A DNA stretch of 64,000 nucleotides, taken from the NCBI GenBank assembly GCA_017477425.1, contig JAFUVT010000019.1:109900-173899 (forward strand), written 5' to 3'. The notes beneath the pieces are model-generated. The model was given only the letters and a program-made list of their open reading frames with translations. It was not told the origin of the DNA and did not search any database. Source of the DNA: Bacteroidales bacterium (GTDB taxonomy: Bacteria; Bacteroidota; Bacteroidia; Bacteroidales; F082). This document shows positions 22,632 to 30,929 of the stretch, in pieces (the first letter of the stretch is position 1; each line of letters begins with the position of its first letter). The position numbers and the translations under genes are program-made.

Positions 22632-24136
22632 GCCTTGTGTCCTCCTATCTGTTGGTTTCTCTCTTTGGCCGTTGCACCCTCCTCAAAGTTCAAACCTTTC
22701 AGAATAGCGTTTTTGCCATATTTCTCTTTAATCCCCAACAAAGCCTCTTGCACCTTCCGTTCCTTGGCCAGATCAAGAGCTTTTTCTTCTTCATCCCGCG
22801 CTTTCTCTTCATAATCGGTAAAAAGGTCAAGCTGTTCGGATGGCCTTGTTAGTGATGCAACTTCTTCTTCACTGATTACATGGTTTATGGTAAGGTTTAT
22901 TCTGCGCACAAGAAGGTTGGGATTGGCTATCTTCGCATACAAGTCCTTTACCGCCTGTGTGATGACTTTCCCTGATGAAGTGGGCGTGTCAAGGTTAACT
23001 GTACCGTGGGAATGCTTCGGAACTTGTCTGCCGTAATAGTCTGTCGTAATCTCGCCAAAGTATTTCGACCTCAATGCCGGATTGGTCAGGTTCTCCGCGT
23101 CATAGTTGATGGTAAGAACGATTTGGTCTGCTACAAGATGATGCTTTACGAGATTCAATGCGACATCGTCGGCCATTTCGAGTACCACCACTTTAGCCTT
23201 TTTATAGTCATAGCCCACTGACAACACTTGCCCGTTGCTGATAGAATTGGTTTCGGGCTTGTATGCTTTGACCTCTTTCATCCCGACAGGTTCCCATCCC
23301 CAAGCATGATCTATGAGAAGTTCTGCGTTCACACCGAAAAGGCTGTACAGGAGTTCTTCGTTCTCAATACTGCACCGTGCCACCTTACCCATAGTGTCGA
23401 GTCCATGCTGTTCCAATTTCTGAGCTATACCTTTTCCCACGCGCCAGAAACTTGTCAAAGGTTTGTGATTCCAGAGTTGCCGACGATAGCCCATTTCATC
23501 CAGTTCAGCTATCCTTACACCATCTTTGTCGGCTGGAATATGCTTGGCCACAATATCCATAGCCACCTTGCATAGATACATGTTGGTTCCAATGCCCGCC
23601 GTGGCCGTGATGCCTGTTTCTTTCAGCACGTCCCTAACCATCTTCAAGGCTAATTCATGGGCGGTCATTTTGTAGCTCTCCAAGTAATCTGTGGCATCTA
23701 TGAAAACCTCGTCGATGGAATAAGGGTAGATGTCCTCTGGCGCGATATACTTCAGATAGACCTCATAGACCTTGGTGCTGTATTCAATGTAGTAGGCCAT
23801 CCTCGGCGGCGCAACGATATAGTCAAGCTCCAGTTCCGGATTGGCCTTTAGTTCTTGGTCATAATACGATTTATCAACAAATGGCAAGTATCCGATTCTG
23901 CGCTTTCTCTCGCGATTGACCTCCTCCACTTTCTGTATCACCTCGAATAACCTGGGGCGGCCACCAACTCCGTATGACTTCAGGGATGGTGATACGGCGA
24001 GGCAGATGGTCTTGTCTGTACGGCTCTTGTCAGCAACGACCAGATTTGTAGTCAGCGGATCAAGCCCTCGTTCCACACATTCAACCGATGCGTAGAAAGA
24101 CTTTAGGTCTATGGCTATGTAGGTACGTTGCTTCAT
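22628..24136 (-). CDS. Y-family DNA polymerase (UmuC/UvrX type)
   Basis: A 502-aa translesion polymerase. The palm motif AIDLKSFYASVE (first catalytic Asp, residue 10) is at the N-terminus and YSIDEVFIDATDY (catalytic Asp-Glu) at about 138-150. A helix-hairpin-helix thumb with TSFWRVGKGIAQKLEQHGL and a little-finger region follow. A basic, Glu/Lys-rich tail (about 450-500) may contact the sliding clamp or YolD. The start at 24136 gives MKQRTYIAIDLKSF; the longer frame to 24208 crosses the promoter. It is divergent from the DUF1294 gene and coupled to the YolD-like gene. It would copy damaged DNA with low fidelity. Confidence 0.93.
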   Translation of the reverse strand: MKQRTYIAIDLKSFYASVECVERGLDPLTTNLVVADKSRTDKTICLAVSPSLKSYGVGGRPRLFEVIQKVEEVNRERKRRIGYLPFVDKSYYDQELKANPELELDYIVAPPRMAYYIEYSTKVYEVYLKYIAPEDIYPYSIDEVFIDATDYLESYKMTAHELALKMVRDVLKETGITATAGIGTNMYLCKVAMDIVAKHIPADKDGVRIAELDEMGYRRQLWNHKPLTSFWRVGKGIAQKLEQHGLDTMGKVARCSIENEELLYSLFGVNAELLIDHAWGWEPVGMKEVKAYKPETNSISNGQVLSVGYDYKKAKVVVLEMADDVALNLVKHHLVADQIVLTINYDAENLTNPALRSKYFGEITTDYYGRQVPKHSHGTVNLDTPTSSGKVITQAVKDLYAKIANPNLLVRRINLTINHVISEEEVASLTRPSEQLDLFTDYEEKARDEEEKALDLAKERKVQEALLGIKEKYGKNAILKGLNFEEGATAKERNQQIGGHKA

Positions 24137-24141
24137 AGGTG

Positions 24142-24149
24142 CAAAAATA
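24142..24149 (-). promoter_or_regulatory. -7 element abutting the polymerase start codon
   Basis: The reverse complement reads TATTTTTG and ends 5 nt before the ATG at 24136, predicting a near-leaderless mRNA. Confidence 0.5.
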
Positions 24150-24191
24150 ATCAATCTGCGGCACATACACTGAGGTATTGGAGCGATTTGG

Positions 24192-24199
24192 TATCTTTG
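24192..24199 (+). promoter_or_regulatory. -7 element for the DUF1294 gene
   Basis: TATCTTTG, exact consensus, 10 nt before the ATG at 24210. It forms a divergent pair with the polymerase promoter ~45 bp away. Confidence 0.55.
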
Positions 24200-24209
24200 C
24201 AATCCCATT

Positions 24210-24491
24210 ATGAGCCAACTTCAAATCGTCATATTATCCTACCTCTTAATAATCAATCTTATAGCGTTTATTCTATATGGCGTTGATAAGAAAAGAGCCA
24301 TTCGGAATGAGTTTAGAATCAGGGAACGGGTGCTGCTATGGATGGCGAGTTTGGGCGGCGGTATCGGGTCATGGATGGGTTTGAAGCTGTTCCGTCATAA
24401 AACCAAGCATACGAGATTCAGGATTGTTATACCATTTTGGACGCTTATTTGGATTGCTGCCGTTGTGTTCGCCGTGATAAAGCTGGGATAA
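24210..24491 (+). CDS. DUF1294 small membrane protein
   Basis: A 93-aa integral membrane protein of the DUF1294 family. It has an N-terminal helix (IVILSYLLIINLIAFILYGV), the hallmark DKKRAIRNEFRIRE loop, a short glycine-rich re-entrant part (LLWMASLGGGIGSWMGLKLF), the HKTKH...F basic patch, and a final helix. Function of the family is unknown. It is the only plus-strand gene between the integrase operon and 34.4 kb, and its reading direction is opposite to the polymerase gene. Confidence 0.88.
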   Translation: MSQLQIVILSYLLIINLIAFILYGVDKKRAIRNEFRIRERVLLWMASLGGGIGSWMGLKLFRHKTKHTRFRIVIPFWTLIWIAAVVFAVIKLG

Positions 24492-24521
24492 AAAAAGAAA
24501 CGGACTATCACATCCGTTCCC
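24491..24521 (-). terminator. Terminator of the 25-kb minus-strand gene run
   Basis: AACGGA (24500-24505) pairs with TCCGTT (24514-24519), extended by wobble pairs, and is followed on the minus strand by a T run (24491-24497). It lies 8 nt after the stop of the Api92-like gene. Confidence 0.75.
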
Positions 24522-24528
24522 TTCTCGC

Positions 24529-25110
24529 CTAATCGTCAAGCACTTCAAATTGGTGAAATGACATCCAAGCCTCTTCCTCGTCGTCATGTTCTTCCAAATA
24601 GTTGTCGATGGCGTTCTCAATCTCGGTAAAGTCAGGGTTTAGTTCTTTGCCTATTCTTGCCCCGATGAACTTTGCCGCTTCCTCAATGGTTTCAAAGTAT
24701 TCTAGCCCGTCATAGAAGTCAAGGCAATATCGGTCTTTGAAATACAATCCATCGGCATCGTTGGTAGCATATACACAGTTCCCGCTCTCTTCCACGCAAT
24801 AATAGACCTTGGAGCCGGGATAGTGTTGCTCTATGAAGTGTCTGAATTCTGGCATTTCTCCCCAAGCAGTTTCACATGATATGGTTACGTGGTCATCTTC
24901 AAGGGTGTAGCTGATAATCTCCCCACGGCAATAGGTCTTGTTCCAGTCGCCGCCGAGTAGATTCACCAGACAGCCCATCCAGAATTTTCCAAAGCCATTC
25001 TCAACAAGTGGCTTTTCCATTTTGGTGAGGCTGTCGATTTTGTCATAAAGTTCTTTCGCTAGTTCAGGTTTTGCTTCCATCACATAGCAAGTCGAAGCCC
25101 AGTTTGGCAT
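24529..25110 (-). CDS. Api92/DUF1281-like protein
   Basis: A 193-aa acidic protein starting MPNWASTCYVMEAKP, the MPNW.. opening typical of the DUF1281 (Api92 ferredoxin-like fold) family found on phages, plasmids and integrative elements. Aromatic strands follow (KFWMGCLVNLLGGDW, YYCVEESGNCVYATN) along with the AWGEMPEFRHFIEQHYP helix. The tail is acidic. Function is unknown. It is the last gene of the minus-strand run before the terminator at 24491-24521. Confidence 0.72.
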   Translation of the reverse strand: MPNWASTCYVMEAKPELAKELYDKIDSLTKMEKPLVENGFGKFWMGCLVNLLGGDWNKTYCRGEIISYTLEDDHVTISCETAWGEMPEFRHFIEQHYPGSKVYYCVEESGNCVYATNDADGLYFKDRYCLDFYDGLEYFETIEEAAKFIGARIGKELNPDFTEIENAIDNYLEEHDDEEEAWMSFHQFEVLDD

Positions 25111-25131
25111 AATTCATTTCTCCTTTCTTGA

Positions 25132-25341
25132 TTAGATATTATAATTTCTTTCATCGAGGATTTCACAAGTCATCCAGCAGACATCCTTGGTTCGGAATTC
25201 ATACTTCTCTTGTAATTCCGTCCGCATGAAGTCCTCGAAGTCCTCATAGGTTTCGCTTTTTGATTTTTCTTCTTTTGTGAGTTTGATTTTTACGATTTGC
25301 CCGGTGCAGAAGTCGAGCAACACAAGATAATTTGCTTCCAT
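25132..25341 (-). CDS. Small hypothetical protein, 69 aa
   Basis: A 69-aa protein with an N-terminal beta hairpin (NYLVLLDFCTGQIVKIKL), an acidic helix (SETYEDFEDFMRTELQEKY) and a final strand (CWMTCEILDE), giving a compact beta-alpha-beta shape like many small accessory genes in Bacteroidales elements. It lies 11 nt after the recombinase gene and 21 nt before the Api92-like gene, on the same strand. Not recognised. Confidence 0.6.
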   Translation of the reverse strand: MEANYLVLLDFCTGQIVKIKLTKEEKSKSETYEDFEDFMRTELQEKYEFRTKDVCWMTCEILDERNYNI

Positions 25342-25352
25342 TTTGTTGTGAT

Positions 25353-26000
25353 TTAAGTGTTTACAAATTGGTTTTTTACTGTTTGAACGGTCTGTATGCT
25401 GAATCCAGTCAGTTTGGCCACATTTCGGATGCTATACCCACGCTTCAACAGCGATATGACCTCCTTGTATTCTTCTTTCTTCTGTTCGGCGGTCTTTATG
25501 CTGCCTTTCCGACGACCCAGTTTGCCACCACGGTTGATGTACTGCTGCCGCCCGCTGTTGAGACGGTACTGGATGTTGCCACGCTCGATATTTGACATTT
25601 CGGCGAGTATGGTAATCATAATGGAGGCCACAGGATTAACCGCGCCATCGGGTTGCAGTGAGTAGAGGCCGATATTTTGGATATAGACGCATACTTTGGC
25701 CTCATGCAGTATCTCAAGACTCCGCAGAACCTGGAGTGTGGATCGCCCCAGTCGCGATAGTTCTGATATAAGTAGATATTTCACGGAATTGTTCTTGCAG
25801 TATTCCAAGCACTGTGTAAGAATTTCCCGCTCTTCAAGTTTCTTCGCCCCGGATATGTGTTCCTCGAAGGTTTTCACAATTTCCATATTCTGTGAGAGGG
25901 CGAATCGTTTAAGGTCGCTCACTTGTCTCGTTGTGTCCTGTCGATCAGTTTGGGAGGAGACACGGGCATAAATGACGGCCTTGGTGTTGTTTGTGTTCAT
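25353..26000 (-). CDS. Serine recombinase (resolvase/invertase family)
   Basis: A 215-aa small serine recombinase. The N-terminal catalytic domain has YARVSSQTDRQDTTRQ (nucleophilic Ser and neighbouring Arg) and later SELSRLGRS and AEMSNIERGNIQYRL. The C-terminus is a resolvase-type helix-turn-helix (LKRGYSIRNVAKLTGFSIQT). It is full length with catalytic residues intact. It could resolve multimers or invert a segment within the element, but I found no obvious paired inversion site nearby. The ATG at 26000 was chosen because it starts the usual MNTN..AVIYARVS opening; the frame extends to 26075. Confidence 0.92.
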   Translation of the reverse strand: MNTNNTKAVIYARVSSQTDRQDTTRQVSDLKRFALSQNMEIVKTFEEHISGAKKLEEREILTQCLEYCKNNSVKYLLISELSRLGRSTLQVLRSLEILHEAKVCVYIQNIGLYSLQPDGAVNPVASIMITILAEMSNIERGNIQYRLNSGRQQYINRGGKLGRRKGSIKTAEQKKEEYKEVISLLKRGYSIRNVAKLTGFSIQTVQTVKNQFVNT

Positions 26001-26196
26001 ATTTAATTCAAAGATTATTTGTTGAATAGCAATCAGGGCGTTCAAAATGGCGTTGTCAGATTTATTTTTGAACACCCATTATTTTTGAACGAATGAAGGG
26101 AGCAACTGGCAAGAATCCAATCGCCCCCTCCGTTTTGTAGTATAAACCATATTATATGATTGTTGGGATTATCACATATTGGTCATTTTCAGACAA

Positions 26197-26550
26197 TCAA
26201 GGAACTACGATAAGTCCGTATTCCTCATTTATCCGTTCCTCGTAGTTCTCGCAATACTCGACATTCTCGTCTATCACAGAAACGAGTTGGTCTAAATACA
26301 AGCCCTGAATCGTTTTTCCCGGCTTGGTGTCATCGTCGGGCAGAAACTCAATGTCAAACAAGTCATGCCCTTCGTCGTAGATGATTTTCACAGTTCCCTT
26401 CATCAGAAAACCTTGGACTTTGAATTGCAGTCCGTTCTTGATGGTCTCGCAGTTATGAGTACCCCAAGACCATACCTTATTTTGTTGCAGTTTTAGGATT
26501 TGCCTTATGTAGTCGGCTATCCCGTAATCAAATTCGGTCAGTTGTTCCAT
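26197..26550 (-). CDS. Hypothetical protein, 117 aa
   Basis: A 117-aa protein not recognised by motif. It opens with a helix (TEFDYGIADYIRQILKLQQ), then has beta strands around WSWGTHNCETI and GLQFKVQGFLMKGTVKIIY, and an acidic end. The order strand - LVKGTVKI - DLFDIEF resembles the single-domain proteins that phage and plasmid relatives place beside recombination genes, but this is weak. It lies 3 nt after the 157-aa gene, so it is in one transcription unit with it. No membrane segment or signal is visible. Confidence 0.6.
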   Translation of the reverse strand: MEQLTEFDYGIADYIRQILKLQQNKVWSWGTHNCETIKNGLQFKVQGFLMKGTVKIIYDEGHDLFDIEFLPDDDTKPGKTIQGLYLDQLVSVIDENVEYCENYEERINEEYGLIVVP

Positions 26551-26553
26551 AGG

Positions 26554-27027
26554 TCAATTCAGTTTGTCGTGATATTTGGTATGGACATATTCGAGGAGGA
26601 TGCTTTTGATGCAAGCCGCCCTGTCCTCGTCATCATAGAAGAAATAGTGATAGTTCGGGTTGCCAAATCTATCCGATTCTTGGCATGTCCCTCTATACCT
26701 TTCTCCGCTAAAGAATGTGCTGTAGTATTCGGTATTCTCGGTGTCAGTCGAGTCCATTTGCACATACAGGCTCACATAAAGCCTCTTTTTGCGGATTCCA
26801 ACACCGTCAAATGTTGAGTTCCAGTTGTTGCCTTGTCTCAGGCTCAATCTGATTTTGAGGTGTTTGTTGGGTGAGCCTTTTTTCCCTTCACCAGCTTCCT
26901 TGACCATCCTTGCCACAGTTTTCGGTGTGATGGCCAATAGTTCTTCTTGGCTTAGAGATTCAATTATCTCCAATTTGTGTTTAGGAGCGTATCGTTTGAA
27001 CAGCTCCAGGTTGATGTTGGTTTTCAT
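26554..27027 (-). CDS. Hypothetical protein, 157 aa
   Basis: A 157-aa protein not recognised. The N-terminus (MKTNINLELFKRYAPKHKLE) leads into a helical part with EELLAITPKTVARMVKEA, followed by a Gly/Lys patch (GEGKKGSPNK), then strand-rich sequence (LYVSLYVQMDSTDTE) and an aromatic stretch (NPNYHYFFYDDEDRAACI). It is a cytoplasmic protein by composition. It sits in the minus-strand run between the zinc-finger gene and the 117-aa gene, in the accessory part of the element. Confidence 0.6.
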   Translation of the reverse strand: MKTNINLELFKRYAPKHKLEIIESLSQEELLAITPKTVARMVKEAGEGKKGSPNKHLKIRLSLRQGNNWNSTFDGVGIRKKRLYVSLYVQMDSTDTENTEYYSTFFSGERYRGTCQESDRFGNPNYHYFFYDDEDRAACIKSILLEYVHTKYHDKLN

Positions 27028-27045
27028 ATTGCTGTGATTTTTAAG

Positions 27046-27234
27046 TTAGTAATACTCTTTCATATAGCAGCTTTCGCATAAGCTTCCGAAATCATTCACA
27101 TCGGATCGGCTCATTGGTCTGCCGCAGTATTCACAATGTCTTACCTTCTCTTCGTGGACGTATTTGGCCACCTCGAAGATGGATGGGCCTTTGTAAACGA
27201 TAGTGATGCCCTTGCGTTTCTTTATCTTTTTCAT
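27046..27234 (-). CDS. Small zinc-finger protein, 62 aa
   Basis: A basic N-terminus (MKKIKKRKGITIVYKG) is followed by a CEYCG...CESC four-Cys ribbon (about residues 35-58), a typical zinc-binding pair, with a short acidic end. Such tiny ribbon proteins occur often on mobile elements; a nucleic-acid-binding or regulatory role is possible. It lies 5 nt after the peptidase-like gene on the same strand. Confidence 0.65.
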   Translation of the reverse strand: MKKIKKRKGITIVYKGPSIFEVAKYVHEEKVRHCEYCGRPMSRSDVNDFGSLCESCYMKEYY

Positions 27235-27239
27235 GGCTC

Positions 27240-28247
27240 TTACGGTATTGCGGTTAGTTCTCCAAAAGCTTCCTTGACTTCATCCTCGTCCAAGAAGTTA
27301 GTGTTGCGTACCTGTTGGATAATTTGCTTCAAGTCCTCGTCCTTCAGTGCAAAGAAGTAGCCCTTGAAATAGTCCAAAAGTTGTTTGTCGGTTATGGTTG
27401 GATGGTTGATTAAGGCACATTCTATTTCATTGTACGCCTCTTCGTATTCCTCTTCCCAACCATAACCGTCTCCTCTGAAAAAATAGCTGTCATCGTCCTC
27501 ATGTGGATAGACATTGGTGCAGGTCTCAATGATGTGTTCGACAAAATGGAGGCAATTCAGCACTTCGCTTTTTATCACAAATTCTCTGTCTGTATGCGGC
27601 TCATAATAACCGCAACTGAGATTGATGGCCGACACTTTCAAACCTCTATCTTTCAACTCTCCCACATCCGTTATTAGGCCACACTCTTCCTTGTAGCCAA
27701 ACAGTTCGGGCTTGATGTCTCTTATAAATTCGGGGGAACAAAGCTGTGTCCACCCGCCGATGCTTGTTATTAAATCATCACCATTCCGTCTGTCGCATTG
27801 GATAACATAGCGGCAATCATCAAAAAACTCCATATCGCATTGGCCACTTCCTTGACAGCCTGTTTCTTCTGACACGAAAAACACGGCCTTAATGCGGTCA
27901 TATTTTTTGAGGCATTTGAGATTCACCCATACACCTACCTTATCATCAGCTCCTAACCCCTCTTGGCGTTTATTCTTCCTGCTAAAGCCCAGGATTATGT
28001 CTTTGGCTTCAATCGCTTCAAAGTCTTTGCTGTGATTCTTCTGCACTTGATCCATGTGGGCACAGAGGCATGGATAGGTTCCTGCCTCACCTTTGACTAC
28101 ATAGATATTGCCGATTGTATCAGATTTTACGTGAGCTTCTGGAATATTCGTCCTGAGCCACCACTTAATGAATTTCCTCATCTTCTTCTCGTTTCCTGAA
28201 GGTGAGTAAATGCTAAACAATTCTTTTAGTAATTTCATAATTTTCAA
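27240..28247 (-). CDS. M20/M42-like metallo-aminopeptidase
   Basis: A 335-aa protein with the two-zinc ligands of the M20/M42 peptidase clan: CAHMDQV (first His and Asp), GLGADDKVGV (bridging Asp), SEETGCQGS (catalytic Glu pair), QCDR (Asp), and a final EPHTDREF (His). The opening KELFSIYSPSGNEKKM is characteristic. Relatives include PepT-like tripeptidases. The C-terminal ~70 residues are an extra helical, acidic tail. It is cytoplasmic. A peptidase inside a run of recombination and accessory genes is unusual; it may be a general accessory enzyme carried by the element. An alternative start is the ATG at 28238. Confidence 0.82.
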   Translation of the reverse strand: MKIMKLLKELFSIYSPSGNEKKMRKFIKWWLRTNIPEAHVKSDTIGNIYVVKGEAGTYPCLCAHMDQVQKNHSKDFEAIEAKDIILGFSRKNKRQEGLGADDKVGVWVNLKCLKKYDRIKAVFFVSEETGCQGSGQCDMEFFDDCRYVIQCDRRNGDDLITSIGGWTQLCSPEFIRDIKPELFGYKEECGLITDVGELKDRGLKVSAINLSCGYYEPHTDREFVIKSEVLNCLHFVEHIIETCTNVYPHEDDDSYFFRGDGYGWEEEYEEAYNEIECALINHPTITDKQLLDYFKGYFFALKDEDLKQIIQQVRNTNFLDEDEVKEAFGELTAIP

Positions 28248-28312
28248 TGTGTTAAATGGGAAAATGGCAGATTCTTCGTCCGATAGATTCCCCTTGGGTT
28301 AATGATTTGTTG

Positions 28313-29884
28313 TTAAGCTGCTTTTACCACTTCCGTTTCTTCTGCATAATACGGAAGGTCGGTCATGGGGTTAATTCTGTCGTAATAAACCCCATCGAAT
28401 AAATGGAACTGGTGTGAATGTTTGTCGAGTGAGAATTTGCTGATGGTCTTTTCCACATAATTGACAACATTCCAATCCCAATGCAAATAGGTGGTAAGGT
28501 CATTTCTGTTCTCGAAATAGGTCTTGTCGAAGAAGCTGTAGAACCAGTTTTCCTTGATGTATTCCTGTTCCGCTTCGCTACGGCACTTGTCGCAGCAATA
28601 GTCCCCGTCCGTGATACCCGAATACTTGCTGTTGGCTGGCAGGTAAGCTTCTCCACACTTGTCGCAATGGCTCACATCGTCCTCGTGGTAATATGTGCCG
28701 TTAATCTCAATGAAGTCGTCAAGTTCGTTGATGTCGCAAGTTTCTCGTTCTCCATGCACCCAAACAGTACAGACCTCCCAAGCATTGCATTGATGATAGG
28801 AATCAAACTCTTGTGGTTCATCGTCATCATCGTCATCATTTCCATCTATACTTCCGTCTGTGGTGTCGAGGCAATAACCATAATGACTCTCCTGATAGTT
28901 GTAGGCCTTCCCTTGGCCATAATTGTAATAGCGGAAAGAATCTTGGTATGATAGCGTGTCGTATGTTTCAAGGCTGCAATCAATGTAGAACTTTTTGTCA
29001 GCCAAAGAGTTTCCATTGATGTCAACAAACTCCCGTGTGTCCGAGCATCCAGCCCCGACCTTCTTGTAACCGTCGATAAAATTTCCACGTATTAAAGCAT
29101 CGACCAAGGCTCGCTTCAGTACATCGTCGCAATCAGTGGAATACTGTCTCTCGGCCAGTCTCCATACTTTGCCGTTCTCATCGTAAACCTCCGGGAAAAT
29201 AACGCATCGGGCTATAATATTCCCTTCGTCGTTTTCAAGATAAGCTGCTTTAGCCTTCACCGAATCTTTATAGTAGGTGTGGTAGCCTTGATCCGTCATG
29301 CAAGAGTGAAAATTGCCTACACACCTCTCCGAATCGTAAATGTCAGCGAAATTGTCATTTACATAAAGCTTGTTCTCCGGGAATGTGGAAAGTGTAAAAG
29401 TTTGCCATTCAGCCGCAAACTCCTCACAAAGCCAAACCAAAACCTGTTCTGGTAAAGTCTGGCCAAATTCCGTTTCAAGTATCAGCGAGCGGAAAAACTT
29501 ACCCGCCTTCATCTTAAACGCTCTTCCGCCATTGTTGTGGTTGATATAACGGCAAGCTTTGGGGTCGCCATCTTCACAAAGACCCTTGTACACGTCGGTC
29601 TCAAATTTGGAAGAATGGAAAGTGTAGTTGATGAGTTTTACCTCATATTTCAGTCCTTCTCCCGACTGCATAATTCTGTCAAGCATCGTCTGTTTAAGCT
29701 CTGACATTGAGGCGATATTGATGAGTGAGTAATCGCCAGTTTCAACCGCTTCTTTGAATAAAGACGGTTGCTTAATGTAGGCGAGAAGGATTTTATTCTT
29801 CCTTGACTTCTCACCATTTCCATGTTCCACTATCCCGAATCTTGATTGAAAACCGAGATAGCCATCAAAGTTGTAATATAACAT
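28313..29884 (-). CDS. Large accessory protein with Cys cluster (523 aa)
   Basis: An unassigned 523-aa protein. The centre has CVGNFHSCMTDQGYHTYYK, a helical part and AKAAYLENDEGNIIARCVIF, an arrangement that recalls PcfJ-like phage/plasmid proteins. A low-complexity acidic tract (GNDDDDDDEPQEFD) follows. The C-terminal ~120 residues contain CDKCGEAYL...DYCCDKCRSE, a four-Cys ribbon, then a Tyr/Phe-rich tail. No signal peptide or transmembrane segment. It lies between the exonuclease gene and the peptidase gene. Possible nucleic-acid-binding protein of the recombination module; function unknown. Confidence 0.7.
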   Translation of the reverse strand: MLYYNFDGYLGFQSRFGIVEHGNGEKSRKNKILLAYIKQPSLFKEAVETGDYSLINIASMSELKQTMLDRIMQSGEGLKYEVKLINYTFHSSKFETDVYKGLCEDGDPKACRYINHNNGGRAFKMKAGKFFRSLILETEFGQTLPEQVLVWLCEEFAAEWQTFTLSTFPENKLYVNDNFADIYDSERCVGNFHSCMTDQGYHTYYKDSVKAKAAYLENDEGNIIARCVIFPEVYDENGKVWRLAERQYSTDCDDVLKRALVDALIRGNFIDGYKKVGAGCSDTREFVDINGNSLADKKFYIDCSLETYDTLSYQDSFRYYNYGQGKAYNYQESHYGYCLDTTDGSIDGNDDDDDDEPQEFDSYHQCNAWEVCTVWVHGERETCDINELDDFIEINGTYYHEDDVSHCDKCGEAYLPANSKYSGITDGDYCCDKCRSEAEQEYIKENWFYSFFDKTYFENRNDLTTYLHWDWNVVNYVEKTISKFSLDKHSHQFHLFDGVYYDRINPMTDLPYYAEETEVVKAA

Positions 29885-29922
29885 AATTTATTGATTTTGA
29901 AATTGTTGTTATGAATTTGACA

Positions 29923-29958
29923 TAAAAAAGAGGAGTATCGTTGTATTGATACCCCTCT
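29923..29958 (-). terminator. Terminator downstream of the exonuclease gene
   Basis: An 11-bp stem with one mismatch (29929-29939 with 29948-29958) followed on the minus strand by a run of six T (29923-29928). It lies ~40 nt after the exonuclease stop and separates it from the 523-aa gene. Confidence 0.75.
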
Positions 29959-29996
29959 CTTCGATGGTACTCAGAGCTTTAAGCCCGAATTGTGGT

Positions 29997-30926
29997 TCAG
30001 ACAGCTATAGTAAGACTGCTTGATACCTGTGTAGTGTTCATGTACGGCTCATAATCCATGTCGGGATGATCCGCCTTGAATAATGACAAGTTGAATGATG
30101 TTCTAGTCGATGGCAGTTTGCGGGTAAATTTGATTGTATCGCCAAGCCACGACTTGACATTCCGTGATTCCATTTCCGATAGGATTTTGGATTTGATTTG
30201 CCCAAGTTCCTCGTCAACTCTTGCTTTCGTTTCCATGAGTTCGCGGATATGGGCTTCTTGTTCCAATATGTTGTTTGGAATAGAGTATGGACTTTGGAAC
30301 TGTTCGCCTCTAAGGTCTGTATCGAGCAGCTCTTTGCAGATTTCAGAAGGGATTCGCTTGACCAGGATAAGTTGGGAAATATGATCGAAGAGTCCGTCTT
30401 TCTTATGCTTGTTGCGTATATGAAGGATGTATAGCTGTCTCACTTTTGCATCCTTGTTCTGAAGTTCGAATAAATAGGCGTAGATGGATAATTGCCACCG
30501 AGCCTTTTCTAACTTCTCTGGTGTCATCATGCTATAGGTTTTCAAATCGGCCAAGTCAAATGTGTTGCTTGAAATCCGATATACCTTGTCGATGTTGGAG
30601 GCATAGTTGGTGAAGTCCGTTACCGTGTATTCGCTTGCCTCGTGGGTCAATGAATGTTCTTGACACAATTGGATATAGTCTTGTACCTCCTGTGTGCCAT
30701 CATTATACCAATTGGCATCAAAGTCCTCACAGGATTGATGTACTGAAGTTCCATAGGCCGCCGCTTGTTGTAGAATGGCCTTGGGGATGTTTGCATATTC
30801 ATTGGGAAATAGCTGGCGTTGGAGTAAATCCGTAATGCCAGACAAATAGGCTCCATTCAGTTGGTAAGTGTGTTGTTCAGGGTCGAATATTACACCGCTG
30901 TCTTTAAGTTCAATTCGTTTTGCCAT
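29997..30926 (-). CDS. PD-(D/E)XK exonuclease
   Basis: A 309-aa RecB/Cas4-like or lambda-exonuclease-like nuclease. It has the helix ending GTSVHQSCEDF, then VTDFTNYASNIDKVYR with FDLADLKTY (the D...xDxK-like core), and the QLSIYAYLFE segment matching the QxxxY motif that follows the catalytic strand. It lies 3 nt after the DUF1071 gene and should be translated together with it: an exonuclease plus annealing protein pair, as in phage recombination systems such as Red and RecE/RecT. The C-terminal third is a helical extension. Confidence 0.82.
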   Translation of the reverse strand: MAKRIELKDSGVIFDPEQHTYQLNGAYLSGITDLLQRQLFPNEYANIPKAILQQAAAYGTSVHQSCEDFDANWYNDGTQEVQDYIQLCQEHSLTHEASEYTVTDFTNYASNIDKVYRISSNTFDLADLKTYSMMTPEKLEKARWQLSIYAYLFELQNKDAKVRQLYILHIRNKHKKDGLFDHISQLILVKRIPSEICKELLDTDLRGEQFQSPYSIPNNILEQEAHIRELMETKARVDEELGQIKSKILSEMESRNVKSWLGDTIKFTRKLPSTRTSFNLSLFKADHPDMDYEPYMNTTQVSSSLTIAV

Positions 30927-30929
30927 AGT

